From Leptospira kirschneri serovar Cynopteri str. 3522 CT (lineage in GTDB: Bacteria > Spirochaetota > Leptospiria > Leptospirales > Leptospiraceae): DNA of 64,000 nucleotides. Positions 55,628 to 64,000 of this stretch are shown piece by piece. Each line of letters begins with the position of its first letter. Within the stretch, counting starts at the first letter, position 1. The position numbers were made by a program, and so were the translations under genes. The notes below the pieces were generated by a model, which ran no database searches, was not told the DNA's origin, and saw only the letters and a list, made by a program, of their open reading frames with translations. The stretch is taken from contig NZ_AHMN02000004.1 in assembly GCF_000243695.2 (NCBI RefSeq), forward strand, positions 542,707 through 606,706, written 5' to 3'.

Positions 55628-56169
55628 GAAGCCAGTTGAAGAGCTGATTTTACCTTTAACATGGATTCTTCCCCAGAAAGTATTTTAACGAGTTCTAAAG
55701 CAAATTCGAACGCGGAGCCGGGACCTATACTCGTAACTATTTTTCCGGAAATTTCCAATCTGGAACCAGTATAACCGGAGTTGTTAGATATAATTCCTGG
55801 AAATGCAGTAAAACGATCTTTAGATGTTAAAATATTTTGATGTACTAAAATACTAGGAGCCGCACAAATCGCGGCGATCCATTTGTTCTTTTCTTTTGCG
55901 TCTTTGAGAAGTTCCAAAATTTTCGGTTCTGCACCTAAAACTTTTGTTCCGCCTCCACCTCCTGGAAGAACGATCATATCAAAATCTTCAAAATTAATTT
56001 CGCCTAACGTTATATCTGCTAAAATACGTACTCCTCTGGATGCTTTTACCGGACCTTCTTTTAAGGACGCACTTAAAACTTCTATTCCGGCTCTACGAAG
56101 AACGTCCACTACGATAACTGCCTCCATTTCCTCCATTCCTTCCGCGAATGGGACCAAAACCTTTGGCAT
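55624..56169 (-). CDS. DJ-1/PfpI family protein
   Basis: A 181-residue flavodoxin-fold protein similar to YajL/DJ-1. The reactive Cys102 sits in IAAICAAPSIL, the nucleophile elbow, and the conserved Glu is in GMEEMEAV near residue 14. Glycine-rich VLPGGGGGTKVLG is the DJ-1 signature around residue 68. Such proteins act on oxidised or glycated targets. Fusion to the sirtuin gene by overlap suggests a joint stress or metabolite-repair role; that is inferred. Start: ATG 56169, AGGAGG-like sequence upstream (ACCTCC on the plus strand). Confidence 0.92.
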   Translation of the reverse strand: MPKVLVPFAEGMEEMEAVIVVDVLRRAGIEVLSASLKEGPVKASRGVRILADITLGEINFEDFDMIVLPGGGGGTKVLGAEPKILELLKDAKEKNKWIAAICAAPSILVHQNILTSKDRFTAFPGIISNNSGYTGSRLEISGKIVTSIGPGSAFEFALELVKILSGEESMLKVKSALQLAS

Positions 56170-56268
56170 AAAATACCTCCTTGGAAAACCAATTTAAATA
56201 ATCTGTAAATGAAAGATTACAAATCTCTGACATTTTAAAAAAACTTCTCAAAAATCCGAATATAAAAA

Positions 56269-57447
56269 TTGAAAAAGAAAAGAATATTTTTTTTCAGAAA
56301 ATGCGAAAGTTTTGAAATGGAATTTATCATGGTATTTAAAAGAAAAATTCATCCTAGAGTCCTATATAAAGTTTTAGGCGCGTTTACTTTTTTTGTCATT
56401 ATACATCTTCTTACTTCTTTTATTTTAACAAACGAACTCAGATCGATCAAAAATTTTCCATTCAAAGGAGATAAGATTCATTCTCCTTATTCTGAAACGA
56501 AACATAGATGGTTGAAAATGGCGTTTCACCTTCATTCGGATCGGGACGGTTTTTCTCCTTTTAGAAGTTCTCCAGAAGAGATTCAGGAAAAATATTTAGA
56601 AAAAAAATATGATCTAATCAGTATTACGGATTATTTAAAAATCAGCGGAACTGAATCTAAGAATCCTAAGTTTTTTCCGGGATATGAATGGGGAAGAGAT
56701 TTTAATAGAAAACATATTCTTGCGTTAGGTGCCGAAAGTTTAATTCGGGATTTTTTTCCTCTTTATGCTTCTGAAGAAAACATACAATGGACAATTGATC
56801 AGATACAAAAATCGGGAGCTTTTATCGTGATTAGTCATCCTGGTTTAGAAGGATCCATTTCTTATAAAATTTTAGAACGTTTACGAGGAATAGATGCTGT
56901 AGAAGTTTTTTCTAATTATGGAGATACTTTCGAAGATTGGATTCGACTTTTAGACCAAGGAATTCCGGTGCTTGCTACGAGTGGGGATGATCTACATTAT
57001 TTTCCCGGAGAATTGATTCGAGCTATGAAACTTCCGCTTTATCAGAGAATTTTTCATGAACTTACTTTTTCGGATCAAAATGAAGGAGAAGCTTTTGTTC
57101 GTTATATCCTATTGAATACCTATTCAATAGAACGAGATGAAATTATTCGGAATCTTAAAAAAGGAAATTACGTTTCTGTAATCAAGATTGCGAATTATAT
57201 GGAAGATCCTAAAATTACCGAATTAAAATTAACGAAAGATCTGATTATGGCGGAGTTTCCAGATAAATTTCTTAAAATAATGTTTATCGGAAAAAATGGA
57301 AAAATTCTCAAAGAAGATAAATTGGCATTTCGGTCCTTTTATCAATTTCGAAACGAAGACGAATATGTGATCATGAAAGTAGTTTTTTCCTCCGGATACA
57401 TCTATTCAAATCCGTTTTATAGAACCTCTAATTCTGATACAAAATAA
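56269..57447 (+). CDS. PHP-domain metal-dependent phosphoesterase, membrane-anchored
   Basis: A protein of up to 392 residues. An N-terminal basic stretch and one membrane helix (FTFFVIIHLLTSFIL) precede a PHP-like catalytic domain. Metal-binding motifs are FHLHSDRDGFSPF (HxH), LISITDY, FIVISHPGL and LATSGDDLHYF. The PHP fold houses histidinol phosphatases, pol III proofreading and other phosphoesterases. The C-terminal ~120 residues form an additional beta domain (EFPDKFLKIMFIGKNGKIL). The frame opens at TTG 56269; in-frame ATGs at 56317 and 56329 (MVFKRKIHPRV) are better starts. Substrate unknown. Confidence 0.75.
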   Translation: MKKKRIFFFRKCESFEMEFIMVFKRKIHPRVLYKVLGAFTFFVIIHLLTSFILTNELRSIKNFPFKGDKIHSPYSETKHRWLKMAFHLHSDRDGFSPFRSSPEEIQEKYLEKKYDLISITDYLKISGTESKNPKFFPGYEWGRDFNRKHILALGAESLIRDFFPLYASEENIQWTIDQIQKSGAFIVISHPGLEGSISYKILERLRGIDAVEVFSNYGDTFEDWIRLLDQGIPVLATSGDDLHYFPGELIRAMKLPLYQRIFHELTFSDQNEGEAFVRYILLNTYSIERDEIIRNLKKGNYVSVIKIANYMEDPKITELKLTKDLIMAEFPDKFLKIMFIGKNGKILKEDKLAFRSFYQFRNEDEYVIMKVVFSSGYIYSNPFYRTSNSDTK

Positions 57448-57756
57448 AATTTTGATCTAAACACAGAATTTTACTTTGGAATAGGTTTTTTCGATAAAAA
57501 CCTGGTAATCAATTTTATAAGGATCAAATAATTTTCACTTAAATGTTTGTTTACGTAAACTTACTGTTAGAGTTTTCAATAAAAACATTTATATTAAAAC
57601 AAAAATGTACAAAAGTAATGAATTAAAAAGTATACAGGATTAAATTTAAATAAAATATAATACTTAAGTAATTTTTTTGTAAAAAATTAAGTTTTTAAAA
57701 AATTTGCTTGTAAAAGAATCGTATTTTAGCAAATTCAATTCAAGAAAAGGAGTTTT
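57448..57756. other. AT-rich intergenic region upstream of the nuclease gene
   Basis: 309 bp, extremely AT-rich, with no gene and no recognisable repeat. It ends with a good ribosome binding site (AAAGGAG) before ATG 57757. AT content rises here and stays high through 59.3 kb compared with the flanking core genes. Confidence 0.55.
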
Positions 57757-58644
57757 ATGAAAAAGGATTTTTTTCGGATCAAATTTTTAATTTTTGTGAT
57801 TATTTTTTTATTATATAATTCTAATGTTTATGCTTGGGGATGGGAGGGGCATCGCGCGATTGGAATTATTGCTCAACAATTATTGATAAATTCTAAGAAA
57901 TTTGATCCGATAAATGATATTTTAGGAGATTTAACTTTAGAACAAATTTCTACCTGTCCAGACGAGTTAAAAGCATTCCAGTCTCAAAAAAGAGAGATGA
58001 GTCCGGTTTGTAGTCAAGTTTTTACCAGTCCAGCACCTCCAACAAATACGGGTCCTTGGCACTTTATAGACATTCCGGTTTCATTGACGAATCCTACCCA
58101 TGACGATATAGAAAAAATTTGTAAATCTACTTGCGTAGTAGCTGAAATTGATAAATGGAGTAGTGTGTTAGCGGATACAACTCAGACAAAAGCAAAACGA
58201 TTGCAGGCTCTTTCTTTTGTAGTACATTTTATAGGGGATTTACATCAACCTTTACATACCGCGGAAAGAAACAATGATCTTGGAGGGAATAGGGTGAGTG
58301 TGCAAATTGGAAAACGCAAAACTAATTTGCATAGTATGTGGGATACCAGTTTAGTAAATTATGTTAGTACAAATCCAGTCACGGTGACTATTATGTTAAA
58401 ATCGGACATAGCTTTTGCACAAATGGAAACTCAAATGAATCCTGAGGCGTGGACGTTTCAAAGCTTTCACTTTGCTCGCAATGTCGCTTATGATGGAATT
58501 CCAATTGGTCGTTCGATTACAAAGATTTCAGACGTGTACATTCAAAATGCATTACCAGTTGTAAAACATCAACTTGCAAATGCAGGCGTTAGATTGGCAA
58601 GGCATTTAGAAAAATTATTTTCTAAGTATAATACCAATGAATAA
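57757..58644 (+). CDS. Secreted S1/P1-type nuclease
   Basis: A zinc-dependent endonuclease of 295 residues with a signal peptide ending NVYA, so that the mature protein begins WGWEGHRAIG. The N-terminal Trp supplies a zinc ligand in the S1/P1 family, and the following His is another. Other ligands lie in HFIGDLHQPLHTAERNNDLG and NLHSMWDTSLV. The family degrades single-stranded DNA and RNA. In a pathogen it could release host nucleotides or DNA traps; that is speculation. A good AAAGGAG precedes the start. Surrounding AT-rich DNA and IS scraps downstream are compatible with acquisition. Confidence 0.93.
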   Translation: MKKDFFRIKFLIFVIIFLLYNSNVYAWGWEGHRAIGIIAQQLLINSKKFDPINDILGDLTLEQISTCPDELKAFQSQKREMSPVCSQVFTSPAPPTNTGPWHFIDIPVSLTNPTHDDIEKICKSTCVVAEIDKWSSVLADTTQTKAKRLQALSFVVHFIGDLHQPLHTAERNNDLGGNRVSVQIGKRKTNLHSMWDTSLVNYVSTNPVTVTIMLKSDIAFAQMETQMNPEAWTFQSFHFARNVAYDGIPIGRSITKISDVYIQNALPVVKHQLANAGVRLARHLEKLFSKYNTNE

Positions 58645-59323
58645 TAAATTAGTATTTAATAATATATTGAATTTATAAATTTTTATTGCTACGGTTAAAA
58701 AATAAATTTTTTTTGGATGTTCGTTATGTTATATAATATGTATTATGGGAATTTAATGTTACTTAATGGTTTATACTAATCAATTTGCTTAATTTTTGAT
58801 GCTAAAGTTATGTTTATGATGAAGTGCTTTTCTTTTGTTATAAATTGGTAGAAAAATATCGATGTAGTGGAATTATAAAATTTAAAAGTATTATTTTCTT
58901 GATGTTGAAAAAAACTCTTTCTTATATGAGGTTCGAAAGAAAATTCATGTTACTCAATTTTATAAGAGTTACTCAAAACTATAAAATAATAAAGTAAGCA
59001 ATCATTTACATTTCAATAGTGTGAAATTCTACATAAAAACGATTAGGCGAATTCGGTGTTTGTCGGGTTGAATTTCAACTTCAATCAATAAATTGAAGGT
59101 TCACTTGAAAACACTCTTAAGGACTCTGCTACTTCTTTTATCGTAAACGAACCGCTTAACATCCGGTTTACTGTTTGTTTCCAAAATTCCGGCTAGTAGT
59201 TACTTATTCTTTTTATCTCACTTTTTACCTCAATTCTTGGTGAAAAAATGCCCACTTTTATGTTACCAGGTCTGATAGGGAGCAGTAATTGGTATTAACA
59301 AAAACCTATTTTGGTTTTTATAA
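58645..59323. other. AT-rich spacer with IS3 orfA remnant
   Basis: 679 bp with no intact gene. 58645-59040 is AT-rich and featureless. 59085-59192 carries a decayed IS3-type orfA piece on the minus strand, annotated separately. 59240-59290 may extend that remnant in another frame (KSGHFFTKN-like). Confidence 0.55.
59085..59192 (-). pseudogene. IS3-family orfA remnant
   Basis: A minus-strand frame encodes PEFWKQTVNRMLSGSFTIKE then VAESLRVFSS, which resembles the N-terminal helix-turn-helix region of IS3-type OrfA (EF ... V ... SGxSIxEVAxxLGVS). The frame ends at a stop at 59085 and upstream sequence has frameshifts, so only a scrap survives. Confidence 0.4.
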
Positions 59324-60205
59324 TTACTTTTTATAGAAAATATAATTATAAAAAGAAGAATAATTTCCATTATGAAATATCGTTTCATGTTGATGTTTTT
59401 CAATTTTATAAAAACCTGATTTTTGCATTATCGAAATAACACGATCAACATAATCGATTTCATTATCGTCAAGTTCAATTGATACTGATTTTAACTTAGA
59501 ATTACTCAATATTTTCATGCCCCCTTTTACAATTTTATCCCCAAAACTATCAACGTCGATTTTAATGTAATTCGGAAGAGGTGGTTTGTATAGATTGACG
59601 AAGGAATCGATTGTATAAGATGTCATGGCTTGTCTACAGTTAATTTGAATGATCTTACCTCTAACTTTGGTTTCTTTTATTATATCTTTTTCACTAAAAA
59701 AATTCATATTACCTCCAGGAGTATCAGAATTCATATGGAGATAACCAAGAGAATCAAGATCATTGAATGCGATTGGATAGGCGCTAATGGTTTGGTCCAT
59801 CTCATTTAAAAATATATTTCTATTCAGTAAAAAAAAATTTACCGCGGATGGCTCAAAAGATAGTATTTTTAAATTCTTATTTAAACTTCCTGCATATATA
59901 GAATAACTTCCTATATTAGCTCCAATATCCCAAAAAACAGAATCGTTTGAAAATGTTTCTATCCATTCAATAGTTTCAGGTTCTTGTATAAATAGAGTTT
60001 GAGCCTTCCAAATTACAATTGGTCCAAAACCAAAAAATTTAATTTTTCCTTTTTTTGTTTTAATTAATATGTTTTCAAAAGATGAATATAGATCTAAATA
60101 GATAACCTTTTTTATAACTTTATTTAATTTTATTAGAATTTTAAATTTGCAAATCGAAGACTTTAAAGGTTTTACCATTTTGTCAAAAATCAAAAACATA
60201 TTCAC
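59324..60205 (-). CDS. FkbM-family methyltransferase
   Basis: An AdoMet-dependent O-methyltransferase of 293 residues. The SAM site is FWDIGANIGSYSIYA near residue 92, followed by LSFEPSAVNFFLLNRN. The FkbM hallmark is PNYIKIDVDSFGDKIVKGG near residue 215. FkbM proteins methylate sugars or polyketides, and in Leptospira they sit in surface-polysaccharide loci. Here it stands alone between IS remnants, so it looks like a captured cargo gene. The start may be GTG 60205 or ATG 60199. Its AT content and codon use are more extreme than in the core genes. Confidence 0.88.
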   Translation of the reverse strand: MNMFLIFDKMVKPLKSSICKFKILIKLNKVIKKVIYLDLYSSFENILIKTKKGKIKFFGFGPIVIWKAQTLFIQEPETIEWIETFSNDSVFWDIGANIGSYSIYAGSLNKNLKILSFEPSAVNFFLLNRNIFLNEMDQTISAYPIAFNDLDSLGYLHMNSDTPGGNMNFFSEKDIIKETKVRGKIIQINCRQAMTSYTIDSFVNLYKPPLPNYIKIDVDSFGDKIVKGGMKILSNSKLKSVSIELDDNEIDYVDRVISIMQKSGFYKIEKHQHETIFHNGNYSSFYNYIFYKK

Positions 60206-60274
60206 AACTTCCGATAATACATATTATGTCTCATAATGAGAAAACTGGGGAAGAAGGTTGCTTACGTGGGCGAT

Positions 60275-60480
<206 letters not shown>

Positions 60481-60582
60481 AAAAGATTCGTTTTATAAAA
60501 ACCTAGTTATTCATAAAAAATAAATATAGAACCTTTCGACTCGAATTACAAAAAATGAAAGTTTAAAAATTTGTAATGCGAC

Positions 60583-60750
60583 TTAATCTGTGGGAACTCT
60601 CACAAATTTATATTTTAACGTGAATTCGGTCATGGTTCACTTTTCTGAAAAAACTTAAAATCTGAACTTTACAGATCGATTCCTAAATGTGGAAACTCAT
60701 ACTTTTAGAAAATTCTTTCTCATTTTTTTTACGCCCTGCTCACGTTAAAT
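60583..60750. repeat. ~170-bp interspersed repeat, copy C (inverted)
   Basis: Read on the minus strand, it gives blocks similar to copies A and B: GAATTTTCTAAAAGTATGAG, CCACATTTAGGAATCGATCT and GTAAAGTTCAGATTTTAAG. It carries GGGAACTCTCACAAATTT and AACGTGAATTCGG near its left end. Confidence 0.65.
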
Positions 60751-60936
60751 ACCGACAAAAGAGAGTCGAGCCTGTCATAGTGAGGTGAAGACAATAAGAA
60801 GAAGCGAAGATTCTAGAAATGCAGCTTCGAAGAACTACATCGGTTGTGGGATCGATGATCTGATAGGATCTCTCACGTTCCGTTGTTCATTTTCACAATA
60901 TTCCGATTCCCTTACGCCGAGGAATTTTTGGTATAA

Positions 60937-61086
60937 GTGAAAGAGTCTGATTGGGTAAACGTCGGAAAATCTGGTAGGAAAGTTTTGGATCTTTTCTCAA
61001 TCAAATTTATAGATAAAATTATTGTGTTAGATAATAGCGCTCCATTTTATAAAGATAAAATAGGAACGCTATTTAAAAATGTTTAG
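60937..61086 (+). pseudogene. IS630-family transposase remnant
   Basis: A 49-codon frame from GTG 60937 to TAG 61086 gives KESDWVNVGKSGRKVLDLFS and then FIDKIIVLDNSAPFYKDK. The latter matches the DDE_3 core of IS630 transposases (VLDNAPxHKS). A stop at 60934 precedes it, so only part of the catalytic domain remains. The MITEs in this window have TA-flanked inverted repeats consistent with mobilisation by such a transposase. Confidence 0.5.
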
Positions 61087-61367
61087 TAATACTGGCCGAG
61101 ACTGATCGTAACAATAGTTTTATTGTTATCTTTTTTGTTGATACATTCACATTTAACTTGAGCCGATTGGCTATAATAACCTTGGTGTGCGGAAAAGCCT
61201 GGAGCAGCTTTACAACTTTTGTACATTCCCTCGTTTACCAAACGATTACATGCTTCTTGAATCGCAGCTGCAGCATCACTTGCTTGAGAAAATACTTTTC
61301 CAGGCAATAAAATTCCTACTAAAACTAAACTTGAAAATAACACTGTTTGAAAATACTTTTGAATCAC
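61083..61367 (-). CDS. Small exported protein with four cysteines
   Basis: A 94-residue protein with signal peptide (FSSLVLVGILLPGKVFSQ) and a mature region of ~66 residues containing Cys40, Cys52, Cys73 and Cys75 (CNRLVNEGMYKSC and VKCECINKK). Four cysteines could form two disulfide bonds. I recognise no family. ATG 61367 is followed by typical spirochaetal signal features. It converges with the IS630 scrap, overlapping 4 bp at the ends. A periplasmic or secreted location is inferred. Confidence 0.65.
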   Translation of the reverse strand: MIQKYFQTVLFSSLVLVGILLPGKVFSQASDAAAAIQEACNRLVNEGMYKSCKAAPGFSAHQGYYSQSAQVKCECINKKDNNKTIVTISLGQYY

Positions 61368-61499
61368 GTAAAAATTCCTCTCTTTATGAAGAGAGAATTA
61401 GTTCATGATTGGTTAAAATTTCAAGAGAGAATATGAATTTCGAAATAAATTTTTAGAAATTCTGGAGGTTTCTAGTGAGAAAAAACTTCAAAAATGACT

Positions 61500-61735
61500 T
61501 AAAAAACGTGAATTAGGTATAACGCGAAAGGGAGCGATGCGGGGAAACTTAGTAGAACGCTCTCTAAAACTAAAGCTGTCTCGCGATTCGACAGGTCGTG
61601 TTTGAAACTCAGCAAAACGAACGGGTCGCGTTTTATATTGAAACTAAAGACTATTATATTTCCTATATACAATTTATTGACCAGAGCGAATTATTCGCCC
61701 AAATTTTCTTAAGTCCGAACTACGTTAAAAAGGGA
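61500..61735. repeat. Dispersed hairpin-family repeat fragments
   Basis: Blocks AACGTGAATTAGGTATAACG (~61507), GAACGCTCTCTAAAACTAAAG (~61558), GTTTGAAACTCAGCAAAACG (~61599) and GACCAGAGCGAATTATTCGC (~61681) match those at 15.1 and 54.2-54.8 kb. The order is scrambled compared with those sites. Confidence 0.55.
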
Positions 61736-61762
61736 TCAAAAATATTTCTTAAAATTTCGAAA

Positions 61763-63358
61763 TCAATTTTCAGATTGAATACTTAAAAGTCTAAGTTCAG
61801 AAGCTTGAGTTTTAATTCTTACAATTTCTTCTTGAAGTTGTCCCGAGTCTTCATTGATTTGATTGATTTCAGAACCTAAATTTCCCATTGTCTGAACCAT
61901 TTCCTTTTGTCCCAGCATTTGTTCCTGAGTAGATCTGAGGATTTTTTCAGAAGTTAATTTAATTCGATTCACTTCTGAGACGAATTTTTGAATAATTGAT
62001 TTTTGTTCCAGATAAAACTGATTCATCTTATCGATTCGATCTGCCGTATCTAAATTTTTCATTTTCTGATTTTCCGTCAGATTTCCAGTTTCTGTGGAAG
62101 CAATCCTTGCCTCTTCAATAAATTTTCTGGACTGATTGACAATTTCCGAAATAGATTTGGCATTACTGGAAGTAAATTCTGCAAGTTTACTTACTTCATT
62201 TGCGACCACTGCAAAACCTCTTCCGGCAATACCTGCCCTTGCAGCTTCAATCGAAGCGTTTAGAGCAAGCAAGTTGGTTTTATCTGCAATTTCACTCATA
62301 ATTCTATTGATTTCGTCTACTTTGTTAAACGAATTCGAAATATCCATGAGATAAGACTTCGTTTTTTCTGCAGCGATCGTTACGTTCTCCATGTCTATTT
62401 TATTTTCTTTGGCGAAAATAGCGAGAGCTTCGCTTAGGGAAGCGCTGCTTTTTAAGATTTCGTCTAACTTTTCTGAATTTCCAACAAGCTCGCTCAAACT
62501 CAAATTCTGAGTTTCGATAGAATGTGTAGTGTTTGAAGAAGAAACGGAAAGTTCTTCGATCACTGCGTTGACTTCTTCGATAGCGGCGGCTTGAGATTCC
62601 ATCTTTTCTCCGGTTCGATTGATAAATTCTGCGAACTTACGGATTGAAGATTCCAAATTTTCTGCTGAATTCTCCAATACCTCACGATCTTGAGTGAGTT
62701 TCTTTAAGAGATGTTGAGAATCTTCGTAAAGTCTTGAACCTTCTGTAGTAAGTTTATCAAAAAGTTTCATCAAATGAAAGAGAATCACACTCGCCGTAAA
62801 TACGAAAGTTACTTTAATGATCTGAACAGAAAAGATCAAACTACCTGGATTTTTACCTATTTCAGGATCTTCTGTGAGAATCATACCACCTTTCCAAGCC
62901 ACAAAAACCGAAGTAATGATGCCTAACGCGGAAAAAACGCCAACTAGAAGTATGAATTTTTTTTCGCCTAAAAAAGACGAATAAAGCATGATGTAAAAAT
63001 AAATAAAGAATATAAGCATATTAGCGAGTATACCGGAAGATACTTCTGGTTCGATGGAACAGTCTACCATGAGAGTTAAAGAAAGAATGTTAACATCAAA
63101 AAGAACTAACGTTTTTTGAAATCGAACCCCTACTTTACCCGCTCGATGAAGAATAAATTCTAAAAGACAATAAAGTCCCATTAAAGTTGTACCAGCTACG
63201 TGTGCGATCACTTGAGTGGGGTGATTCGTTTTAGAAACACTGATCAATGTAAGAGAAAAAAGAATGACCAATCCGAAACGAATTCGGTTGATAACTACGG
63301 CACCTTCTTTCCAAATCTGATGGATGGAAGATTTTTCGGATTGGATTGGATTCTGCAT
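61763..63358 (-). CDS. Methyl-accepting chemotaxis protein
   Basis: A 531-residue transducer. The N-terminal ~210 residues contain about six hydrophobic helices (for example [20 protein letters not shown] and [18 protein letters not shown]) rather than the usual two with a periplasmic domain, so it is an integral-membrane sensor type. The C-terminal half is the four-helix signalling bundle with the hairpin tip [21 protein letters not shown] and [14 protein letters not shown], which binds CheA/CheW. Adaptation helices flank it. The ligand is unknown; membrane potential, fatty acids or oxygen are candidates. No HAMP domain is obvious. Monocistronic. Confidence 0.93.
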   Translation of the reverse strand: MQNPIQSEKSSIHQIWKEGAVVINRIRFGLVILFSLTLISVSKTNHPTQVIAHVAGTTLMGLYCLLEFILHRAGKVGVRFQKTLVLFDVNILSLTLMVDCSIEPEVSSGILANMLIFFIYFYIMLYSSFLGEKKFILLVGVFSALGIITSVFVAWKGGMILTEDPEIGKNPGSLIFSVQIIKVTFVFTASVILFHLMKLFDKLTTEGSRLYEDSQHLLKKLTQDREVLENSAENLESSIRKFAEFINRTGEKMESQAAAIEEVNAVIEELSVSSSNTTHSIETQNLSLSELVGNSEKLDEILKSSASLSEALAIFAKENKIDMENVTIAAEKTKSYLMDISNSFNKVDEINRIMSEIADKTNLLALNASIEAARAGIAGRGFAVVANEVSKLAEFTSSNAKSISEIVNQSRKFIEEARIASTETGNLTENQKMKNLDTADRIDKMNQFYLEQKSIIQKFVSEVNRIKLTSEKILRSTQEQMLGQKEMVQTMGNLGSEINQINEDSGQLQEEIVRIKTQASELRLLSIQSEN

Positions 63359-64000
63359 GAGAATACTCCTATGAAGAAGTTCATTTTGAAAGTGCGGATA
63401 AAAAAGAAAAGCAAAAACTTCGGAATAGAAAAATCGTATTTAGGTATCCATTGTAGAAAAGTAAATTCAAAGGATGTAATATTCTCAGTATTAAATAAAA
63501 AGTAAAAGGACATTTATCTTTTCCGGACGTTTCCCCGTTCTGAAAGAGTTTACAAGATTATAACGAAAAGATTTCTAACTTAAATTCGTAGCTGTATTTT
63601 TTTAAGTCAAAAATTATCTGAAACATTTGTTGTCTTTTACTCATCTAAACAGTGAAATTTATAATTTTAGAAATAAATATAATCTATAAAATAAGTTTTA
63701 AAAGTAATTACCAAAAACAGAAAAATATTTAAGTGAGAATTTATTTTAATTTGTAATGGTAAATTTTCTTTTTATACGATAGAAACAAATATTTTTCGAG
63801 AACGAAAAGCAATTTCATTTCTAAAAGTTTTTTATAAGCTTAAAATTCTAGTGGGTTAAAAATTCCTTATTTGTCATTCTTCTAAAATTTTGTATTTGTG
63901 TTTTATACAAAACCAAGTTTACATTTTAATTACAAAATCGATGATACTTATTCTGAACTTGTTTCAAAACTTAAAATGTGGATTCACTTCAAAAAGCCAA
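63359..64000. other. Intergenic region at the window end
   Basis: 642 bp upstream of the chemotaxis gene with no gene recognised. Very AT-rich, with no clear repeat copy or terminator. A promoter for the chemotaxis receptor is expected here but was not identified. Confidence 0.5.

Overview
The window reads as chromosomal DNA of a pathogenic Leptospira, most like L. interrogans or a close relative. The grounds are strongly AT-rich DNA, lipoproteins with loose spirochaetal lipoboxes, two MBOAT plus DUF1574-like pairs, a cluster of LA_2272-type surface repeat proteins, and decayed insertion sequences with short dispersed repeats between otherwise ordinary housekeeping genes. Species assignment is inference from gene content; no search was run.

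Layout. 1-1.7 kb: 5'-coding part of an IS4-family transposase cut by the window edge, then a repeat-rich spacer. 1.7-9.6 kb: a small unknown gene, a thioredoxin-like lipoprotein, a long-chain acyl-CoA ligase with a clear terminator, an unknown gene, PEP-protein phosphotransferase (ptsI), lpxC and a short-chain dehydrogenase. 9.7-11.8 kb: three tandem AIM24-family genes. 12-16.9 kb: an AlkD-like HEAT-repeat protein, a radical SAM protein with unusual cysteine spacing, a repeat-rich gap and a sugar dehydrogenase. 17-22.8 kb: a FecR-domain lipoprotein, lipA, a pseudouridine synthase and the first MBOAT plus SGNH-like pair. 23-27.5 kb: transaldolase and a minus-strand purN-purH-membrane protein-exported protein run. 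27.9-32.2 kb: fliS with two small partners, a lipoprotein, an HNH nuclease, a DedA protein and dGTPase.

32.2-37.0 kb is the most distinctive accessory region: three full LA_2272-like surface repeat lipoproteins, a truncated fourth, and an unrelated lipoprotein embedded in the same operon. All four repeat proteins end in an invariant Cys-x13-Cys. 38-44.3 kb: cysteine desulfurase, TPR proteins, a LolB-like lipoprotein and a crotonase. 45-49.7 kb: an alkyl-DHAP-synthase-like flavoprotein divergent from glpD, a tetR gene broken by a 2-bp duplication, and a DUF962/Mpo1-like protein. 50-54 kb: an ion-channel-like membrane protein, a NYN-domain protein and the second MBOAT plus SGNH pair. 54-64 kb: hairpin repeats, sirtuin and DJ-1 genes, a PHP-domain protein, a secreted S1/P1 nuclease, an FkbM methyltransferase between IS3 and IS630 remnants and a group II intron-like fragment, a small exported cysteine-rich protein and a chemotaxis receptor.

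Themes. Cell-envelope functions dominate: LpxC, the two acylation cassettes, lipoproteins, LolB-like and DedA proteins, and ether-lipid or G3P enzymes. Three copies of a ~102-105 bp MITE with TA-ended 17-18 bp terminal inverted repeats, together with the IS630 scrap, point to past IS630-type activity. No rRNA, tRNA, CRISPR array or known defence system was recognised.
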